DNA from: Leuctra nigra
Lineage: Eukaryota > Arthropoda > Insecta > Plecoptera > Leuctridae
Assembly (NCBI GenBank): GCA_934045905.1
Contig: OW203768.1
Span: 29,417,060 to 29,481,059, forward strand
Length of the DNA stretch: 64,000 bases
Direction: 5' to 3'
In this document: positions 45,800-56,729 of the stretch, piece after piece
How positions within the stretch are numbered: the first letter of the stretch is position 1
How the letters are laid out: every line of letters begins with the position of its first letter
Notes under the pieces: model-generated
What the model saw: the letters and a program-made list of their open reading frames with translations, nothing else
Databases searched by the model: none
What the model was told of the DNA's origin: nothing
Position numbers and translations under genes: made by a program

Positions 45800-45876
45800 T
45801 TGATAATAGTTTCTATAACGCAGTATTATACCTTAAAGCATGACATTATATAATAACAACTGCGAAAATCTATCTA

Positions 45877-45882
<6 letters not shown>

Positions 45883-45944
<62 letters not shown>
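45883..45944 (+). repeat. (TA)n microsatellite, about 60 bp
   Basis: Uninterrupted alternating AT/TA. Confidence 0.95.
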
Positions 45945-45946
<2 letters not shown>

Positions 45947-46639
45947 AGGAAGAAAGTAAGGTAATGGAACACGCAACGTTATTCAAAATGTTTTTTTAGT
46001 TTTGTCTTCACACTAAAGAATTTTCTAATGATATTATAGACGTATAAAATGTCAATAACAAAAAAAATTTGAATAATTTTCTTCCAACTTATAAACGTTA
46101 AGCTAAACAACAGGCCGGTCTCAAAATAGCTGTGCAAAATTTCTATTGATCAGTTAAAGTAATTTTCATCTTATAATCAATGAGAGGATACTGAAAAAAA
46201 ATCTTCGGAAATTCTGATACTGATGTTATTACGGTGGCTGATTTCGGCGTGATCAGAGGAACGGTTTGACCTGGCACTACCGCACGGATAAGGGAAAGAA
46301 ACATCTATGTTTCTATCTATACTTGTCTATAGACAAGTGCCAAAAATTGTCAAAACATCGAACCTCTAGTAATAATCATGCCCAGTTAACCAAAAATCAA
46401 AATTTAATAGCTCTTCACTTTTAGTTCAAAATCTCAAACAATTCACAAAGTACATTTCACCGAATAATTTTTCATTTTCTCCCAGCAAGTATTTTAAAGC
46501 TCTCAATGATGCCCCCACCCACCCCAACCCCACAACTACTTAATATATTTCAAGGCAACATCGCAACCCCCATTTCTCTCTCTCCTACACACATTACTCT
46601 TATTATCTCCCATCCTTCTCCCGACTCTCGCTCTCGCCG

Positions 46640-46800
46640 AGAAGATACCAAGAATGTTTAATTTGGCACGGTTACCAAAGCGCCCCCCCCCCCGGACCCC
46701 GCCCCACGTCCTATTGTTTCACAAAATACGTCCCCGGGCTGATGCGGGGACGATTCGTTCTCTTATCAAGACTCCAGAGATTCTAGTCGAAGTCGCAGAG
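46640..46800. other. GC-rich patch with C-runs
   Basis: The patch includes GCGCCCCCCCCCCCGGACCC (about 46680-46699) and CCCCGGGCTGATGCGGGGACG. The 63-codon frame 46654-46845 crosses it and shows no motif. Purpose unknown. Confidence 0.3.
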
Positions 46801-47178
46801 AAGAGAATGTCGAGCTTTATTAAAATATACCATGTGAAACTATAGAAGAAATGTATGAAAATGTGATATACAAACAAGTCAGCTTTCAGATGCAGCGGTT
46901 CAGATTACCTGTGCACAAGAAATCTTTTCATTTCATATCTGGGTTGCATTCGTTCATGTAGAAAATATCTAATTAGTTTGTCGTAGTCGCTGATAGTTGC
47001 TTTAGACAGGTAGTTGGTGGAGAATGGGAGCAATAATACTTTGTGTAAAGAATGTCATTACAAATGAGGGGTTTGAGGTTTTCAGCACTTTCCAAGAATA
47101 TTTTGCGTTTAGGTATATGTTTCGGATTTTGAAAGGTAGGTATTTTGAAGAGATATTTTGTTACAAAAAATATATATT

Positions 47179-47196
47179 GGGGGGGGGGGGGGGGGG
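47179..47196 (+). repeat. Poly(dG) run
   Basis: Eighteen consecutive G bases in AT-rich surroundings. Confidence 0.95.
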
Positions 47197-47654
47197 CAAT
47201 TTGTATATCAGTGAGTGATTTTGATTTTGAATCTCGAAATTGTAATCAAAGTTGTTTTTTGAAACTTTAGGTCAGTTTTCAGGCTCTCAAGACGAATTGA
47301 CCATTCTTTGAACAAATTCCTTTCGCTCCAAGATATGCAGATACCAGTTGTCACATTTAATTTCTTAAAAGTTGACTAAACATTAGGAATGTCACATATA
47401 AATGCAAAACGAAGCTACTGCTTCTTTCGTAGCTTAAACGTTTCTTGTTTCTGTAGCGATTTTGTTTATAACTTAATTATGTAGATAACTGTGAGTATAA
47501 ATATAACTTTTCAGATCGATATGGGAAATGTGATTTGCAGAGAGGCAAACAAAAAAACAGGATTGCCAAAAATGACAGAATTTTAACGACTCATGTAACA
47601 GCATTTGTTTCCTTATCGAAGCTGAATTGTTTTGGCTTTAAAATTAGCCTGAAA

Positions 47655-47740
47655 TAATATCTGCCCCCGAAGTAGAAGAGTGGATGTCCATTTCCTCGAT
47701 TTTGCTCTGCATACTTTTGGAATGATGTAATCATTCCAAA
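47655..47740. repeat. Dispersed repeat, copy 3
   Basis: Shares GAAGTAGAAGAGTGGATGTCC, CTGCATACTTTTGGAATGA and the A/T-rich follow-up with the repeat at 2696-2800. Confidence 0.45.
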
Positions 47741-48230
47741 GGTTGTTTATTATAAGTTTATTGTTTATTATAAGGCCTATAATTGAATTTTACTCTACTT
47801 AGTGTGGAAATTGTATATATTAAATATAAATGAGTTAATAAAAAAATGTAACCAATAAAAATTATATGCACAGTGTTTCAGTTGTTGATTAGTTCCAGTA
47901 TTTCAGTACAAGATGGCGATTAATTTAATATACTTATTTTCATCGCAATTCTCTCCACTAGCGTTCTTCTTGAACCGGAGCCGGAGCCATCACGCGTCAA
48001 AGAAGCCGAGGCAATGAAAGATATTACTTGTCGAGTCAGTCAGAGCTGCTATTAGGTTCGCGAGTCTACCAACAGAGCGCTCTCCAACGCTCGGAGATAC
48101 GCGATGCGATGCTAATATTTGGATAAGACATCCATCCATTGGCATCGTCTTTCAGCGATACTGGAGCAGGGATGGATAAACTGGAGTTGTAGACGTTTAA
48201 CTGTAATCAGGGTCAGAAACTATTGGACAA

Positions 48231-48612
48231 GGCGCTTAGCTGGGTGTAGTGAGTTGGACCTTGAAGAGTTGAATCGATTTTATTCAACATATTTTAAAAA
48301 TGTAATTGTTAATAAAATAAGGCTTTTTACGAGTATTCAGAACAGTCCAATGAAAATAATTTCAGTGCTTGGAATGGTGTATTAGTTTTATTTTGTCCTA
48401 CATACGTTTAGTGCCTGAAAATTAGTAAAAATATGGCACTACGTCTGTAGGACTAAATAAAACTAATAAACCATTCCAAGCTATGAAATTATTTTCAATG
48501 AACTGTTCTGAATACTCGTACGAAGCCTTATTTTATCAACAATTACATTGATAAAAGATATTGGTAAAAATTGATTTAAAAACTCTTCGAGGCCACGCTC
48601 ACTACTCAGCCC
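48231..48612. mobile_element. Fold-back element with about 170-bp arms
   Basis: Left arm phrases (GTGTAGTGAG, GAAGAGTTGAATCG, AATGTAATTGTTAATAAAAT, ACGAGTATTCAGAACAG, AGTGCTTGGAATGGT, TTTTATTTTGTCCTACA) return in reverse complement in the right arm up to about 48612. The inner ends also pair (ACGTTTAGTGCC with GGCACTACGT), leaving a loop of about 20 bases. No coding capacity. A transcript would fold into a long hairpin. The superfamily is not assigned and no target duplication was found. Confidence 0.75.
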
Positions 48613-49249
48613 TCTTAAGATCAAGATCCGATCATCAGAAGGCACCAAAATCGAATAGTGGCCAAGTTAAATGTACAAATACACGCATCCAAATTACATT
48701 AATTATATGAATGTATTCCATGCAAATAAACGCCAAGTTACTGTAGTACACAAGATTTCTGTACTCACGATCTTCAAAATTACAGAAAGTCTGCCCAAAT
48801 ATTTCAATTAGTATAATGAAACTTGCGGGTTGAAAAATAAGATATGAATTGGCGGAAAAAATACAAATATTTGGGCTATAAAGGGACATTTGTTGCTTTT
48901 AAAATTAATATTTTAAAAAATTTGACTTCACACGAACATAAATGTTTAAATCATATATGACTATTTAACACTTATGAGGTCTTACCAGAGGTCATAATGT
49001 ACTCCAGTGTGTGGCATTATTTAGACCAGTATGCTTGAACTGGTCGCTAATAGCTGGTGAAGACAAAACATACAAAAACACTTCGAAGAACCGCGCGCGT
49101 CCTGTTCAATGTACTATTGAATGGACGGTGTAACGTGATTTGTCTCTTCCAAACACAAAACAGCAATTATGTAAAAATATTTGAGTTTTCTCATTGTTTG
49201 AATGTTAAATAAAATTCCTTACTTTATATCGCAGATGTCAATTTCTTTG

Positions 49250-49269
49250 CCCCCCCCCCCCCCCCCCCC
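49250..49269 (+). repeat. Poly(dC) run
   Basis: Twenty consecutive C bases. Confidence 0.95.
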
Positions 49270-49853
49270 GTAATTGTGTATGTTTTCATTAGAGTCCGGT
49301 AATGAGCTGTACCTACTGGTGTTATCATGGTATATCAACCTGTAAAGAAACCATTATTAGGACAAACATGGACCTAAGTTAACTTGACATGCGCCAATCT
49401 GCCATGGAATGTCTTCATTCAATGTCACTTTAATTACTTATAAACTATAATTACATTACTAATTAGGACATTATGATTTATAATTACTAATTAGCAATGT
49501 ACAATCCATATATTGGCTAGTGCTACACTTTATTGTAAATGTATTGATGAATTCAAAGTCGTTTAACAAGGCTTGGAATTGAATGTGATCTTCATTCGAA
49601 CGCCCTACAAACCAATTGATTCCTAATAAACCGGAAACTCACAACGTCTTCAGCAATTATCACTTCTAAACGTCATGTAATATCGATTAATTTTATTTTG
49701 TGTCACCCCTGCATTATGCCGTCTTTTCCTTTGGAAGCAAACCTAAAAACCCACCCTTTGCAAAGGCGATCCGATCCTATTTCAGGAGCTTCTGTTTAGT
49801 ATTCAATATTGGCATTCCGTCTTTCTCTTTCCTATTGCCACCCCTTGTGAGCA

Positions 49854-49869
49854 CCCCCCCCCCCCCCCC
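49854..49869 (+). repeat. Poly(dC) run
   Basis: Sixteen consecutive C bases, followed by a C-rich region up to about 49980 that forces Pro-rich open frames (49700-50044) without coding evidence. Confidence 0.9.
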
Positions 49870-50790
49870 TCCAAGAAACCCTTATTCTTCTGTTAGATTC
49901 CGTCTGATCAGCATCTCATTCAGGAGACCACACCCTCCAGCCCCTCACCCCCGCCACCCCCCGACCCCCGGACCCGGTGATGAATTTACACGTAGCTATA
50001 TATCGACACTAGTGGAAGAGTTACATAAATTACATGTGGTGTAATGAATAAGAGAATGTTTTAGATACAATGATAAATAAGAACGTTTTAGGCTGGCGTG
50101 TAGCGTGGGAATATAATGGAACGAATCGTTTGAATATTTTTCCCCTGGGTAAACTGGAGTGGCCTATTGGAATGGAATCAATCAATACTGCTGGAAAACG
50201 ATTGAGCGAATATAAATAAATTAATAAGAATCTTTTGAAAAGTCATAAAGGACGAAATCAAGGAACTGTAAAGAATATTTTGTGTATAATGATGAGAATT
50301 CTCAAAGAGAACTTCAAAAAGCATCCGCCAATCAAATAAATAAGAACGGTAGTCGAGGACATCTTCAAACAGCATAACTCGATAGAAAATGGAGAATATT
50401 GACATTTAATTTATATTGAATGAAAACTATTCTAATTTGTTTTTCAATCATGACTTCGATAAATAACGTAAATACATTATTCACTAATTGAATAAAAAAG
50501 ATGGAATTATTCTCTTTGTTGCTATGAAATCCAAAATCATGTCTCTTTTTTTCTTTTGATGCGAAATTTTGTATATCTTCCCGTTTTCCTATCAATTTTA
50601 ATGAGAAAGTTTCTCCCCTTTTTTAATGGACCTTCTTCCCCCTTTGTCTTCTTTTCTTCTCCCTCATCCTTCGTCCCTTACCTTCACCAAGACTCTGAAT
50701 TCGTCCAAGCCAATATTAAACACGCGTATACTCGCTGTTTATGCAACGTGTCAAACTTTCAGCAGAACTCGACTTCGACTTGGTGGAGGT

Positions 50791-50990
50791 NNNNNNNNNN
50801 NNNNNNNNNNNNNNNNNNNNNNNNNNNNNNNNNNNNNNNNNNNNNNNNNNNNNNNNNNNNNNNNNNNNNNNNNNNNNNNNNNNNNNNNNNNNNNNNNNNN
50901 NNNNNNNNNNNNNNNNNNNNNNNNNNNNNNNNNNNNNNNNNNNNNNNNNNNNNNNNNNNNNNNNNNNNNNNNNNNNNNNNNNNNNNNNNN
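50791..50990. other. Assembly gap (200 N)
   Basis: Exactly 200 unknown bases. Open frames that run through it are artefacts. The round number suggests an estimated or standard gap size. Confidence 0.99.
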
Positions 50991-51152
50991 AGATGTTATA
51001 ATTTGATGGCTCTTGAGAATGAATCAGAATCAGCTCAAGAGTGAAATGGCAAACTTACATTCGCGAAGTATAATTGAAAAATTCCCCCATAAATACATTA
51101 ATAACGCTGTTGGAACCTTCTAATTAAAAAAATGCATGGATATTCCTGAACA

Positions 51153-51166
51153 CCCCCCCCCCCCCC
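51153..51166 (+). repeat. Poly(dC) run
   Basis: Fourteen consecutive C bases. Confidence 0.9.
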
Positions 51167-51529
51167 TCATCTAAGGGTTTTCATGAAAATTAAATTGCCT
51201 CTGTTAATGCCTGTACGTCTTAAGATTCTGCCCCGACTCTAGCTTGAAGGCTTTTAATGGGGGAGACGCAAAATGAGAAGACGGTCTAAAAAACGAGGGA
51301 TGTAAAATAAAGGGTGCCTTCTTGTGTGTGTGTGCGTGGAGGGTTGCCGAGCGCCAGGGGAACTCAAGAGCAGGGGGAGAGAAAAATATACTATTTTTAA
51401 AAAGAAGAAAACTGCTGTATAGAACGTTTTTCTTTTAAAATTGTAAAACATAATACACGCATTCTCGAGGCAGAGTCCGCTATTATGATGGGGCGATGTT
51501 AGAGTGGTTATTTCAGGCAGTAATTTTCA

Positions 51530-51730
51530 TTTTCCACCCTTCTTTTGATCCACGTGATAGCAAGATTGGCTTCGTGGGGTTTAATTAAAATGAAATTAGT
51601 GGGCCACACCTATAGATACGACTTTATGGTCTTTCTTCGGAAACGGAAGAGTAAAAAGCGAGCTTTATTACCGCTAACAGATTCCGTGCGCTGTTTGGAA
51701 ACGTAATTATACACATTTTAGCCCCCTGCC
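51530..51730. promoter_or_regulatory. Candidate conserved non-coding block
   Basis: Unique DNA with GGGGTTTAATTAAAATGAAA, TTATGGTCTTTCTTCGGAAAC and GGAAACGTAATTATACAC. No coding frame; texture only. Confidence 0.2.
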
Positions 51731-52086
51731 AAATTCATTTTCCTTGTTTTCATTAGACGAGAAAACTCATTTCTTTCATATTTAAAAATAAGCTTAAAAT
51801 TATTAAAATTCTTCGCGAAGCCTAAGAGCGTATTAAAACAAGGCGATTTTAACGTAACAGAATTTGTGACTTGGAAAACTTGTTACTGACATTTGAGAAT
51901 GTAATTGATATTCTGTTAATGCATTCAAAACTAAACTCATGGTGTTGATTTTGACTTGGGTAATGATTATTAATTTTTGTGATACCTTATCGATTCAACG
52001 CCAACTGCTGAAGCAATGAAAATTAACCGCTACCTATATAATAAAATTACGCTTATGAAACGCCCAAAATAATGCTCTATAAAATG

Positions 52087-52430
52087 CTTGTTAAACTACG
52101 CCCTGGATAAACACCGATAAACAGCAACGCTCTACTTAACAACCATCTGTACATTATGTAAACAACACTATCTTAAACTACGCCCTCCTAAAAACGCTCT
52201 GTTAAACAACTATTTGTCAAACAACGCTCTGTTAAACAACACTCTGTCACACAACGCTCTGTTAAACAACGCTCTGTTAAACAACGCTCTGCTAAACAAC
52301 GCTATGCTAAACAACGCTCTGATAAACAACGCTCTGCTAAACAACGCTCTGCTAAACAACGCTCTGCTAAACAACGCTCTGTCAAACAACGCTCTGTCAA
52401 CAAACGCGTGTCTAACAGGTGTTTCAATTA
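52087..52430 (+). repeat. 15-bp minisatellite (AACAACGCTCTGCTA)n
   Basis: From about 52200 to 52410 the unit AACAACGCTCTGCTA (variants GTTA, GTCA, GATA) repeats about fourteen times. Degenerate units extend to about 52087. Since 15 is a multiple of three, both strands stay open: one direction reads (LLNNA)n, the other (RALFS)n. No flanking coding signals were found, so it is called a repeat and not a gene. Confidence 0.9.
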
Positions 52431-52595
52431 AACGCTCTAAAGCTGATGAAACTCGTCTCGGACACAACAAAAGTGATTGGAGATAGGAGCGTCGCGACGT
52501 CGAGCAAGCGTCGCTTTCCGCTTGGACGCCGACGACAAATGACCAATCGACGGCTGCGAAGACAAAGCCGGGGCTGGGGGAGACAAGATCGCGTC

Positions 52596-52600
<5 letters not shown>

Positions 52601-52626
<26 letters not shown>
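52601..52626 (+). repeat. Poly(dG) run
   Basis: Twenty-six consecutive G bases, about 170 bp after the 15-bp minisatellite. Confidence 0.95.
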
Positions 52627-53377
52627 AACACGACGAGAAGAAATAATCGCACAATTTCACAGCTCGTGTATCAGAGAATTCGACTCTCATGACCTCCATT
52701 GTCATGATTTACACAAGATCCAGTCAAATTCAGGAAACAATCACATGTTTTTATATCTTATGATTGAAGAAACAATAAGGATTCAAACAAATTATAATTA
52801 ATCATAAAGACAAAAAAAAATCACATTTACTTGCATATAGCCAGATTTTAAATGCTCTGTTAAATTTTAATCAGTTGATTAGAACTATACTCTCATGGAA
52901 CAACACATGGGTTTAAATTAATCTTACAATATTTTAATTTTAACTTTTACAATATATTTCATAATTTTTTTAAGTCTTGCTCTGGTGCATATGCAGAAAG
53001 TCTCCGTGTTTTGTCATTTAATTTAGCCAGTTTGAAATTATAGTGTATCAGAACTATACATCTTTATAACAATTTAATCGTCTGTTTTCCTAAATCTTAA
53101 TTTCCTCTCTTCTCAGCTTATTAAATCTTCGTGCAAAATACTCTGTATGAAGTGTAAAGTGGCTCTTTAATCGTTCCACTACTTAGAACACCTATTAAAC
53201 CAAAATACTTTATGAAGGGTTAAAACCATGTTGGAGAGGAAGAAGATTATTTCATTAATTAAGATTCACCTCTTCATAGAACATGAATTTTAAACGTTTC
53301 CTCCTCCTCCTTTTCCTTCTCACTCCCGCTCCTCTCGCTTTTGAATAATTAAGCAATTAACATTCACGCGCCGCGCT

Positions 53378-53394
53378 CTCTCTCTCTCTCTCTC
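53378..53394 (+). repeat. (CT)n microsatellite
   Basis: About eight CT units. Confidence 0.9.
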
Positions 53395-54029
53395 ATTTAA
53401 CCCCTTCATTGATCTTGTCCGCAACCTGTTGCATGTGGGGTGGGGGTGCGGGGAGGGAGGCTTTTCACCAGCTAAGTACGCTCCGTACTAATTATAAAGT
53501 TCGTACCGCATTTAGACATTCGGTCGGTCGAAATGAAATTAAAATTAGGTACAATGGAACTTCATCTCCGCAATGCAATGGTTATCAAATAAAAATACTA
53601 TATTTTTTTCACAATGGGAATTTTAGAGAAGCTAATATATGCCTAATCCAAATCAAATTTTGTGACATTTTGACCTAAATTGACACCTGTTTTTTATAAG
53701 TATGTTTTCAGGCATTCTAAATTGTAATCATATTTAAAAACAATTGGTTGAAGTTGAAAATTAGAAAATAATTCTGATAGGATTCGTCAAATTCTGTTTT
53801 TGTTATGAAAATCACCACAAGAAAGTTTATTTAGAAGAAAATGTAGACATTTTCATCAAAAAGCAAAGGCGTAAATTTAAAATGTGAATTAATTCTCGCA
53901 AATTTAGCTTAGTGAATAATTCCAGCTCCGTCTCTTTTAAAAATCTTTTCTTAGTAAATTACCCCTGACTTTCAACAAAGTGAAATGTACACAAGAGAGA
54001 AAGAGAGAGGAAAGGGATGAAAATGTAAA

Positions 54030-54370
54030 GGGGTAGAAGATGATCTCCCCGTTGACTTGATAAAACCCTTGAGGGGTTAAAACAATTAAGTCCGAAGACT
54101 CACAGTGTAATTACCCCGCCGCGAATTAACAAAACCCTGCTCTGGAAGGGTTGACAGAGGGGGTAATTTACATCCGTGAGGCGCCTAAAGGGGTGAGGCG
54201 ACAATTAACTCAAGATGAGCAAACCGGAGCGCCGCTTTAAAATCATCATGGAAATTAACACGGAAAGCAACAAGTGATTATACATTCATAGTCTTGCGTT
54301 GTTTTACATTATTAAACAGGCTCTTTGACTTTAATCGGGGACAGCTGAGGGGATTAATAACACCACTTAA
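54030..54370. promoter_or_regulatory. Candidate conserved non-coding block
   Basis: A long unique higher-complexity stretch with CACAGTGTAATTACCCCGCC, GCGAATTAACAAAACCC, AGGGGGTAATTTACATCCG, GAGGCGACAATTAACTCAAG and GAGCGCCGCTTTAAAATC. Repeated TAATTA/AATTAA cores alternate with CpG-containing words and there is no reading frame. It is among the most enhancer-like regions of the window, by eye. Confidence 0.28.
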
Positions 54371-54379
54371 TTTATTTTA

Positions 54380-56390
54380 AATTGTAATAAAATTTAAATA
54401 AACATTTTCCTGTTGTTGATTTCTGTCTAAGAATTCACATGAAATTTTCTGTCTTTAGTTTCTAATTTGAATTTATTGAATTTGTACTGATATTGAATTT
54501 GTATTTATTGATTATGTATCACTATAATTAACTTAGTAATTACGTTTCTAACAAAAACATAAAATAACGTGTGTTACTTGTTCATTGTCGGTGCTATTAA
54601 GTGATCAATTGGTGATTTTAAGTAAGAGTCCAGGTATTTCTTAGTAGCATTGCAGTTATTTCTGATAGTGATTTAGTATCATATTCCTGCCCACTGCATC
54701 CTTCCCCACTCCAATCTCCACTAATCTCCAAGAACAAGCCAAGACGCTTATCTAAATGTAAACAGTTCTCCACCGCCTTGTTGATTCTTCATCTGACACC
54801 CTAGCCTATTTCAAAACACCACCTGGCTCAGTCCGACTCTGACATTGAAAACCTAGATCCTGTTCAAATACCTTATCGCTCCTTATCAACTAAATGTGTG
54901 ATTATTGATTAATTTTTATAACTGTTGAGGCTTTTATAATCGACGGAAACGGTTCTGTTTTTTTTTACTTCTATTCAAATAACTGGTGTAGCGTAATTTG
55001 TTAAATCTATAACAAGTCAATAAAAAGTGTTATCAGTAGTTTTGTATAAACTACATATTATATACCCTCAGGTGAAGTTATTTAAACGAAGTTAACGATA
55101 TTTAAACGGCCAAGAAAGCGTCATAGATAGACGTGTTCGCTAAATTTGATAAAAGTCCCGTCGAAGTACCATTTGAGTACTTTTCTATCGCCAATAAATC
55201 GGACAAGTGTCCCCTCATAAGATAGTCTAGTATATACTACTACTATACTAGTCTACTACTACTGCTACGTAAATACGAGTTTATGATGACATTAAAACGG
55301 AAGATATGGTCCATATAGAAGAACGAATGAATGCTGGCAAGATGGATTTGTGAAGGGTAAAATGGGTGTGTGGTTTTTCAATATACTGATAAGGAGAAAA
55401 GTCGATGAAAAGTGAATTTTCATGAGGAGAGAAAATGTATTCATAAAAGTATTATCGACACACAACCCTGGAAAAACCTGTGAAATTGATTGTTGGCTTT
55501 TTGAGGGGGTGAAAAGATGTTGGGAAGCAAATGGAGTCAAGCCTAAATGGCATTCCAAAATTAAAATTTATTCTATGCCAAATTGAGTATAATATTTGGA
55601 TGAAACAATTTACTTTCATCGTATTATTTTTTTTGCGAGAAGATATTTGATAAGCTTCAAACAGTCAAAGAAGGGTTGGTGTTTAAGCCTTTTGTAAAAT
55701 TCCATTCATCATTATATAATACTGGATCAAGGAATTCACAATAGGAAAAAATACACATTCAATACTCGAAAATCACAATGTTATAAAGAAACATAGAATT
55801 TCATGTCTCAAATTACCTTTAGAAAAATCACCGCTAAAGAGGGTGGGATTTTAACCACCCCTTCTCTTGTGTCAACCTTTTAGAAATCAATTCCAAAGAC
55901 ATTTAGCTGGAGAAATGTTGTTTTATAGGTCAACCGAAGATTATATGTGTGGAGGACTTGCCAAAATCGAAACGTTGGAAGGTCGAGTTGGAGCATTTTC
56001 ATAAGAACAAAAGCTAATTCTACTTCAATCATTGTTTTTAGGAGGAAATATGCCATTGAAAAGTTCAGTCTACTATTTCTGTTTGAATGGATCCATACTG
56101 TTTTATATCTTATTGCTTTGCATTTTGCATATTATTTTGCATTTTGAGTAAAAATGGTACTAGACCGAATCAATTCTCATTGTTATCTCATTTCTTCATC
56201 AATTTATCCACCCTATTGAGACCTAGTAAAATAGCAAAAGGAATTAAGGAACAGATGGAAAAAGATATCTAGTATGTCTAATAATATTTTGTTCTAGACT
56301 CAAATTTGTAAAACGATGCTCTAGAAGACTTTATGACACAGCTTCGCATATTCTCATTGCATAAATCAATAAACGCCATCACGATAAAAA
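54380..56390. other. Unannotated AT-rich sequence
   Basis: Only short frames; an (ACT)-rich patch at 55232-55265. No gene or repeat family is supported. Confidence 0.4.
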
Positions 56391-56394
56391 TTGG

Positions 56395-56720
56395 TAAAAG
56401 AGAAAAGCCGTCGCCATTTTAAAAACTGAAAACGAAACCATACGACCCGCGAGTAATATTACGATACTGAATAAATGATTTCCATTTCATTTAAGTCGAT
56501 ATTTCTTTTTCAAGTCGCTATAAAATTCACGCCGAAACACGATCTAAATGTGACACAAAAGCGCGACGGCGGCGCGCAAAGTTTTTCAAACTATTTTCAA
56601 TAAAAAGAATAGAGTCCTGGAAATCAATGGGCAGACATTGGCGATAGTCCTAGGGGGTGGAGTTAGGGGTGGTGGGGGGTTTAAATGAAACGGAATGCAC
56701 TGGGGGGTATCTCAACCCTT
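56395..56720. promoter_or_regulatory. Candidate conserved non-coding block
   Basis: Contains CGTCGCCATTTTAAAAACTG, AACGAAACCATACGACCCGC, CATTTAAGTCGATATTTC and AGCGCGACGGCGGCGCGC. It is unique, with no coding frame. A G-rich strand bias follows (56645-56710). Confidence 0.22.
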
Positions 56721-56729
56721 ATTGTTCAG

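Larger units (their letters stand above)
45612..45847. repeat. Near-perfect 236-bp palindrome with two hammerhead motifs
   Basis: The two arms of 117 bases around the centre at 45729/45730 (GAAATGTC-AA-GACATTTC) are reverse complements with no indel and, as far as I can see, a single mismatch (CTTCG against CGCAG near the outer ends). Each arm contains one Penelope-type minimal hammerhead, so the palindrome is best read as two Penelope terminal fragments joined in opposite orientation. (TA)n microsatellites lie on both sides. Confidence 0.85.

Noticed and set aside
50556..51044. Open frames across 50791-50990
   Set aside because: They run through 200 Ns and are artefacts.
52210..52486. Pentapeptide-like frames (NNALL)n and (RALFS)n
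   Set aside because: They superficially resemble pentapeptide repeats, but both strands are open because the unit is 15 bp, and no start context or conserved flank is present.
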